A stretch of DNA of 64,000 bases from Oscillatoriophycideae cyanobacterium NC_groundwater_1537_Pr4_S-0.65um_50_18 (GTDB taxonomy: Bacteria; Cyanobacteriota; Cyanobacteriia; Elainellales; Elainellaceae): assembly GCA_016208305.1 (NCBI GenBank), contig JACQYI010000054.1, positions 124,001-188,000 on the forward strand, given 5' to 3'. Position 1 is the first letter of the stretch; each line of letters opens with the position of its first letter. Below the pieces are notes generated by a model, which was not told where the DNA came from, did no database searches, and saw nothing but the letters and a program-made list of their open reading frames with translations. This document shows, piece by piece, positions 59,211 through 64,000 of the stretch. The position numbers were made by a program, and so were the translations under genes.

Positions 59211-60953
59211 CTAAGACGAAATTTCTGTTGTCTTTTGCAGCTCTGTGAGCTGCTCTGCTCGAATAAACTGCTCAACCGCCTGAGCATCCAGAGGCTTAGA
59301 AAAGAAATAGCCCTGAGCATACTCGCACCGCAAAGCATGCAGTTGAGCCAGCTGCTTCGCAGTTTCTACCCCTTCGGCTACCACTTCCATGCCCAAATTC
59401 CAGGCCAGCATGATAATCGTTCGGACGATCGTCAACTGCTCTCCATCCACATCCAAACGGCTAATAAAAGAGCGATCGATCTTCAAAGTATCGATCGGAA
59501 AGCGGTGGAGATAGCTGAGAGAAGAATAGCCTGTGCCAAAGTCATCCATGGCGAGCTGAATGCCTAACTCCTGAAGCTGAGTCAGCGTTAGCACTGCATA
59601 TTCAGCATTTTCCATCAGCAAGGATTCGGTGATTTCTATCTTGAGCTGACGCGGATCAAGTCCTGTCTCTCGCAAGATTTTGCTAACCTGCTCTGTCAGG
59701 TGGGGGCTAAACTGCTTCCCTGAGACATTGACGTTAATCATGAGAGGCTGGCGATCGGGAAACATTTGCCGCCAGCTCTGCATCTGCCGACAGGCTTCTC
59801 GCAGCACCCAATCGCCAATCGGCACAATTAGCCCTGTTTCTTCGGCGATCGGGATAAATTCATCGGGCGATACCTTGCCACGGGTAGGGTGCTGCCAGCG
59901 GATCAAGGCTTCAAAGCCGATCGCCTGACGTGTCCGTAGCGAAACAATGGGCTGATAGTGAAGTTGCAACTCCTGTCGCTCGATCGCCCGACGCAAATCA
60001 GTTTCTAATTGCAGCAGCGCGACGGCACGGGTGTGCATTTTGGGGTGAAAGATCTCGTAGCGGGCACGACCGTGGGCTTTGGCGCGATACATTGCAATGT
60101 CTGCATCGCGCAGCAGATCTTCTGGGCGGGCATACCCCGTCGTGCTGAGGGCAATACCAATGCTGGCTGCCGTAAAGACTTCATGCCCTTCTATGTCAAA
60201 AGGCAGCGTCAGCGCATGCTGAATTCGGTCTGCAACTTGCGTCACGCATTGATTATTTTTGATCTGCTCTAGCAAAACGACAAATTCATCGCCGCCCAAT
60301 CGGGCTAGGGTATCGCCGGGGCGAAGACAGCTCAACAGACGCTTGGCAATTTCGATGAGCAAGCGATCGCCCACGCTATGCCCCAGGCTGTCGTTGATCA
60401 TTTTGAAGCGATCGATATCAATAAACAGCGTGGCAAACATTACGTTGTCATTGTGCTGGGCAATTTGTACGGCATGCCGCAGCCGCTCCATGAGCAACAC
60501 GCGATTGGGTAAACCCGTTAAGTGGTCATACAGCGCTTCATAGAGCAGACGTTCCTCCATGAGTTTGAGGTCGATCGACTGCTGCTGCGTCGTCACATCT
60601 CGCAGTATTGCCACAAAATAGAGGATTTCTCCTGCCTCAAATATCGGATCAACCGTGATTTCATTCCAAAAACAGGTGCCATCTTGGCGATAGTTTAGCA
60701 ATGTGCAGGTGATGGATTGCTGATCGACAATCGCCTGTCTCAAGAGGTGAACCGTAGTGGGATCAGTGTCTACGCCATGCAAAAACCGACAGTTTTTGCC
60801 CATCACTTCTGCCGCTGCGTACCCTGTGATCTGGGTAAACGCAGGGTTGGCATAAACAATAGGATTATCAGACTGTTGCGGATCAGTAATCACAACACCC
60901 ACTGAGGTATTGGCAATCACTTGTTCCAGGCGGATATTCTTCGGCATGACCAA
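59211..60953 (-). CDS. LOV-GGDEF-EAL cyclic-di-GMP photoreceptor
   Basis: A 580-residue protein. Residues about 8-122 form a LOV-type PAS domain with the adduct Cys55 in GKNCRFLHG and Asn87/Asn97 (NYRQDG, FWNEI). Residues about 140-300 form a diguanylate cyclase domain with intact GGDEF (219-223) and an RxxD inhibitory site (RPGD 210-213). The rest is an EAL phosphodiesterase (GFEALIRW, LKIEITESLL, MDDFGTGYSS, LKIDRSF, AEGVET). Blue light is probably sensed to tune c-di-GMP. The conserved LOV Gln in the last strand is Leu117 (YFVAILRDVT), and the Gln of NCRFLQ is His59. No membrane segment or chemotaxis partner is adjacent. Confidence 0.92.
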   Translation of the reverse strand: MVMPKNIRLEQVIANTSVGVVITDPQQSDNPIVYANPAFTQITGYAAAEVMGKNCRFLHGVDTDPTTVHLLRQAIVDQQSITCTLLNYRQDGTCFWNEITVDPIFEAGEILYFVAILRDVTTQQQSIDLKLMEERLLYEALYDHLTGLPNRVLLMERLRHAVQIAQHNDNVMFATLFIDIDRFKMINDSLGHSVGDRLLIEIAKRLLSCLRPGDTLARLGGDEFVVLLEQIKNNQCVTQVADRIQHALTLPFDIEGHEVFTAASIGIALSTTGYARPEDLLRDADIAMYRAKAHGRARYEIFHPKMHTRAVALLQLETDLRRAIERQELQLHYQPIVSLRTRQAIGFEALIRWQHPTRGKVSPDEFIPIAEETGLIVPIGDWVLREACRQMQSWRQMFPDRQPLMINVNVSGKQFSPHLTEQVSKILRETGLDPRQLKIEITESLLMENAEYAVLTLTQLQELGIQLAMDDFGTGYSSLSYLHRFPIDTLKIDRSFISRLDVDGEQLTIVRTIIMLAWNLGMEVVAEGVETAKQLAQLHALRCEYAQGYFFSKPLDAQAVEQFIRAEQLTELQKTTEISS

Positions 60954-61080
60954 GGAAAATTTTGCTAAAGGCGCTTTTGCGAGGACATACCGCCCTGCGG
61001 GGCATTACTGCTTAGGGTTCCCGGATAATTTGCAGAGTTTCTAAGCATTAGCCAGGGAATGAGTATATTTTGTTGAAGAA

Positions 61081-61830
61081 TTAAGGACTGAAATCGGTCA
61101 AAACAGCCTCCCGATAGGCTTTTACCTGGGCATCAATGCCCGTAATGGCTGTGCCGACCACGACCACATCTGCGCCCAATTCGATCGCCTGTCGTGCCAG
61201 AGCCGGAGAAGCCACCCCACCTTCGCAGACCAGGGGCAGGTCTAGCCGTTCGACCATAGCGGCTAACAGGTCAAATCCGGGGGGGATAAGGGTGCGCGTT
61301 GCAGCGGTGTAGCCGTAGAGGGTAGTGCCCACTAAGTCAGCGCCAGCGGCAGCAGCAGCGATCGCCGCTTCTAGGGTATCCACATCTGCCATGACGGGCT
61401 TGCCCAGCTCTTGGTGAATTTGGGCAATGATCGCCTTGAGGGTTTCGCCTCCCGGACGCTGCCGTAAGGTGGCATCGATCGCGATGATGTCGGCTCCGGC
61501 AGTGGCAATCGCTGCTGCATGATGAAACTGCGGCGTGATATACACCTCAGACTCAGGACTCTGCTGTTTCCACAGCCCGATAATGGGGACAGACACTTTT
61601 TGGCGCACTGCGGCCACATGGGTTGGCGTGTCGATCCGAACGCCGACTGCGCCCTGATTAACAGCAGCTTGGGCGATCGCCGCTATGACGTTGGGTGCAT
61701 GCAAGGGCGAATCAACGGGTGCCTGACAGGACACCACCAAACCCCCTTGAAGCGACCGAATCGCAGCATGGCCAAATTGAGAATCCCGTTGGGCTGACCG
61801 TTGGGCTGACCAAGATCCAGTCATAAGCAC
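61081..61830 (-). CDS. nanE: N-acetylmannosamine-6-phosphate 2-epimerase (NanE)
   Basis: A 249-residue TIM-barrel protein: GGLVVSCQAPVDSPLH, VGVRIDTPTHVAAVR, IGLWKQ, ITPQFHHAAAI, IIAIDATLRQRPGG, VMADVDTLEAA, ADLVGTTLYGYT, VCEGGVASP and VVVGTAITG are the usual NanE blocks, with catalytic Lys in the LWKQ region and Glu in CEGG. It interconverts ManNAc-6-P and GlcNAc-6-P. No nanA/nanK is adjacent. It is next to glucokinase and a sugar-binding protein, a possible amino-sugar/glucose handling locus. Confidence 0.92.
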   Translation of the reverse strand: MLMTGSWSAQRSAQRDSQFGHAAIRSLQGGLVVSCQAPVDSPLHAPNVIAAIAQAAVNQGAVGVRIDTPTHVAAVRQKVSVPIIGLWKQQSPESEVYITPQFHHAAAIATAGADIIAIDATLRQRPGGETLKAIIAQIHQELGKPVMADVDTLEAAIAAAAAGADLVGTTLYGYTAATRTLIPPGFDLLAAMVERLDLPLVCEGGVASPALARQAIELGADVVVVGTAITGIDAQVKAYREAVLTDFSP

Positions 61831-62159
61831 GTACCGTTGTGTATTTGATTCAATTTGCGTTCAGGTGGTGCTGCATCAACGATCTTTGAGTAGGCAAATT
61901 TTCGCCCACCGTATTAAAGTTGACAGACCCCAAATAGGCCACTGAGTGCCATTGAACTGCAAATTTATGCGTTCAGGCTAAAGGGAAGAACCCCTTTTTT
62001 TGCATTGTTGCAGACCTTCTCTCATATTTTCTCAGCTTTTCTGATAAAAAAAGCATATTTGATTAAGAATCATTGCAATGTCAAGGTGCGATACTGCCAC
62101 TCCGGCGATCGGCTTACAGGATGGAAAAGATAATGCGTGAATACCGAGATCCTGGAAAC
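61831..62159. other. Divergent intergenic region, no feature seen
   Basis: About 330 bp between nanE and the glucokinase gene. It contains a T7 run near 61993 but no proper hairpin. Both promoters should lie here. Confidence 0.4.
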
Positions 62160-63212
62160 ATGGCGCAACTACTGGCAGGTGACACAGGCGGCACCAAAAC
62201 AATCCTTCGGTTGGTGAATGCCGAACCCACAGAGACGGGGGTTCGGCTCAAGCCCCTGTTTGAAGAACGCTATATTAGCGCTGAGTTTCCCAGCTTAACG
62301 CCGCTTGTGCGGCAATTTCTCAAAGAAGCTACCCATGAGATGGGCTGTACGCCTACACCTGAGAAAGCCTGTTTTTCGATCGCAGGCCCCGTGGTGGATA
62401 ACACCTCCAATTTAACCAATCTCTCTTGGCTGCTAGACAGCACTCAGCTTCAGCAAGATCTCGATCTGGCGAAGGTGAGCTTGCTCAATGACTTTGCGGC
62501 AGTAGGCTATGGCATTGCAGGGCTAAGCTCTGCTGACCTCCATACCCTTCAGGCTGGGGAACCGCAAGCCGATGCGCCGATCGCCGTTATTGGGGCAGGT
62601 ACAGGCTTGGGTGAAGGGTTTTTGATTCCTCAAGCCAACGGGAGCTATCGCGTTTATGGCACCGAGGGCGGACATACCGACTTTGCACCCCGCAACGAGC
62701 TAGAGTTTCAGCTGTTGAAATACCTGCGGGACAAGATGGATCTGACTCGCATTTCAGTCGAGCGGGTGGTGTCGGGCATGGGGATTGTCGCTATCTACCA
62801 GTTTTTGCGCGATCGCCAAGGTCTGACCGAAGCGCCAGAGATCGCAGCGGCCATTCGCACTTGGGAGCGAGAGGCGGGCATGTCGGAGAAGTCGGTCGAT
62901 CCGGGAGCCGTGATTGCGATCGCCGCTGCCGAACAGAATGACCACCTCTGCCAAAAAACGATGGACATTTTTGTGGAGCTATATGGCGCTGAAGCGGGAA
63001 ACTTGGCGCTGAAGCTCTTGCCCTATGGCGGCCTGTACATCGCGGGTGGAGTGGCTGCCAAAAACCTGCCGCTGCTGCAATCGGGTATCTTTTTGCGCGC
63101 CATGAATGACAAGGGGCGGATGCGTCCATTGGTCGAGCGCATTCCTGTATATGTGATTTTGAACCAAAAAGTAGGGCTGATTGGGGCATCGCTCTGCGCG
63201 CTGAGGCTGTAA
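62160..63212 (+). CDS. glk: Glucokinase (ROK-unlike bacterial Glk family)
   Basis: A 350-residue glucokinase. The ATP-binding LLAGDTGGTKTILRLVNAE segment, FSIAGPVVDN, NLSWLLD, VSLLNDFAAVGYG, IGAGTGLGEGFLI, GTEGGHTDFAPR, VVSGMGIVAIYQFL and GGLYIAGGVAAKNL match the cyanobacterial glucokinase family. It phosphorylates glucose to glucose-6-phosphate. The ATG at 62160 (MAQLLAGD) is chosen by comparison with family starts, because the frame extends 29 codons upstream without family features. Confidence 0.93.
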   Translation: MAQLLAGDTGGTKTILRLVNAEPTETGVRLKPLFEERYISAEFPSLTPLVRQFLKEATHEMGCTPTPEKACFSIAGPVVDNTSNLTNLSWLLDSTQLQQDLDLAKVSLLNDFAAVGYGIAGLSSADLHTLQAGEPQADAPIAVIGAGTGLGEGFLIPQANGSYRVYGTEGGHTDFAPRNELEFQLLKYLRDKMDLTRISVERVVSGMGIVAIYQFLRDRQGLTEAPEIAAAIRTWEREAGMSEKSVDPGAVIAIAAAEQNDHLCQKTMDIFVELYGAEAGNLALKLLPYGGLYIAGGVAAKNLPLLQSGIFLRAMNDKGRMRPLVERIPVYVILNQKVGLIGASLCALRL

Positions 63213-63247
63213 ACACCGAGGCTGTGGTGCGATGCTCACAGCGTAGT

Positions 63248-64000
63248 TTACTGACCTAACGCCAAATCTAGCCGCTGCTGGGCAAGCTTCAGCGCGGCCT
63301 CAGGCGTGCTTTTCTGCAAGAGAACCGATTCGATCGCCCGTCCCAGATTCTCAGAAATGCGATTATATCCGGGAAAAATGGGGCGCGATCGGCCGTATTT
63401 TGCCTGCTCCAAAAAAACCTTGAGCACAGGTTGCTGGCTAATAAACTCCTGATAGGTCAGGCTTTGGCGCGACTTGAGATTAACGGGCAGATAGCCTGTG
63501 CCCAGCGCCCACTCCGTCTGAAATTCTTCGCTGAGGACATATTCTGCAAAGACTTGAGAGGCTTTCTCTTCGGCGGGTGTGGTTTTGAAAATGTACAAGT
63601 TTTCGCCGCCGATGCTGGTGGCGGGTCGGACGCCGATTGGGATTGGCATGACAGCATAGTCTACGCCTGTGTCCTGCAGCTGTCCTAGCGTCCAAGGCCC
63701 TGTGATCTGCATCGCGACTTTGCCCGCCAAAAAACCATCTAGCTCGTAGCCGCGTTCTGGCTGAGACAGAGTGGCAGAGCCGTCGCTGATTAGGTCTTGC
63801 CAGAACTGGAGGGCAGCGATCGCCCCTGAGTTGACCAACTGAACCGGGGATGCCCCTGACGATGGGTCTAGCAGTTCGCCACCGCCGCTCCACATAAAAG
63901 GCAACCAGGTAAACACCGTCCATTCCCCCTTGCCCAAGGGCAACAGCAGACCCTGCTGATTTTTCTCAGGAATGGTTAGCTTTTGGGCCACCTGCCGCAG
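63248..64000 (-). CDS. Extracellular sugar-binding protein (ABC importer), N-terminus outside window
   Basis: The open frame continues past the right edge, so only the C-terminal ~250 residues are visible. They show the family-1 solute-binding pattern: WLPFMWSGGGELLD, ALQFWQDLIS, FLAGKVAMQITGPWTLGQL, GGENLYIFK, AEYVLSEEFQTEWALGTGYLPV. A sugar or oligosaccharide is the usual ligand. The signal peptide is not visible. It is convergent with glucokinase (35 bp apart), which fits import and use of a glucose-type sugar. The MalK-type ATPase at 8010 could energise such an importer, but this is speculative. Confidence 0.88.
   Translation of the reverse strand: MRQVAQKLTIPEKNQQGLLLPLGKGEWTVFTWLPFMWSGGGELLDPSSGASPVQLVNSGAIAALQFWQDLISDGSATLSQPERGYELDGFLAGKVAMQITGPWTLGQLQDTGVDYAVMPIPIGVRPATSIGGENLYIFKTTPAEEKASQVFAEYVLSEEFQTEWALGTGYLPVNLKSRQSLTYQEFISQQPVLKVFLEQAKYGRSRPIFPGYNRISENLGRAIESVLLQKSTPEAALKLAQQRLDLALGQ

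Overview
The window is a piece of a cyanobacterial chromosome. The palindrome GCGATCGC (HIP1) and its core CGATCG recur throughout. An orange carotenoid protein gene is paired with a fluorescence recovery protein gene, and there are several other typically cyanobacterial families (SepF, an NfeD/slipin pair, a cyanobacterial-type glucokinase, a TPM-domain protein). Gene content suggests a filamentous Leptolyngbya-like organism, but that is inference. I saw no rRNA, tRNA, CRISPR array, prophage or intact insertion sequence.

Layout. 1-9 kb: housekeeping and conserved genes: a membrane-anchored DUF948-like protein cut by the window edge, a TPM-domain protein, cobH, a subtilase relative that has lost most of its catalytic residues, a BolA/CGFS-glutaredoxin pair, an OmpR-type regulator and a MalK/UgpC-type ATPase. 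9-11 kb: the photoprotection pair frp and ocp, followed by a 1.25 kb gene-free region holding two diverged copies of a ~140 bp repeat in inverted orientation. 12-25 kb: a protein with a TIR-like or deoxyribosyltransferase-like C-terminus, an HxlR regulator divergent from a thioesterase, a PCC-domain protein, a receiver/thioredoxin-reductase-like fusion in an operon with a histidine kinase, an AbrB-type membrane protein, a cupin, a possible structured RNA, a large chemoreceptor, and an ECF sigma/anti-sigma pair. 26-29 kb: an RfbH-type deoxysugar dehydrase and a glycosyltransferase.

29-53 kb is the accessory part and the best candidate for an undescribed system. It holds two Rieske oxygenases, two creatininase-family hydrolases (one very like true creatininase), an isochorismatase-fold hydrolase resembling biuret hydrolase, two glutamine-synthetase-family ligases, a class I glutamine amidotransferase, two SDR oxidoreductases, two phytanoyl-CoA-dioxygenase-like proteins, a split sulfonate/nitrate-type ABC importer, an APC permease and an Lrp/AsnC regulator. 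Taken together this looks like uptake and breakdown of a small, possibly N-methylated or guanidino nitrogen compound. A gamma-glutamyl protection route like those of aniline or putrescine breakdown is possible. The substrate cannot be read from sequence.

54-64 kb: NfeD/slipin, sepF, an ABC exporter, a LOV-GGDEF-EAL photoreceptor with unusual LOV residues, nanE, glucokinase, and the C-terminal part of a sugar-binding protein cut by the right edge. Small palindromes with a GCGC-loop-GCGC centre and unrelated arms recur between genes.
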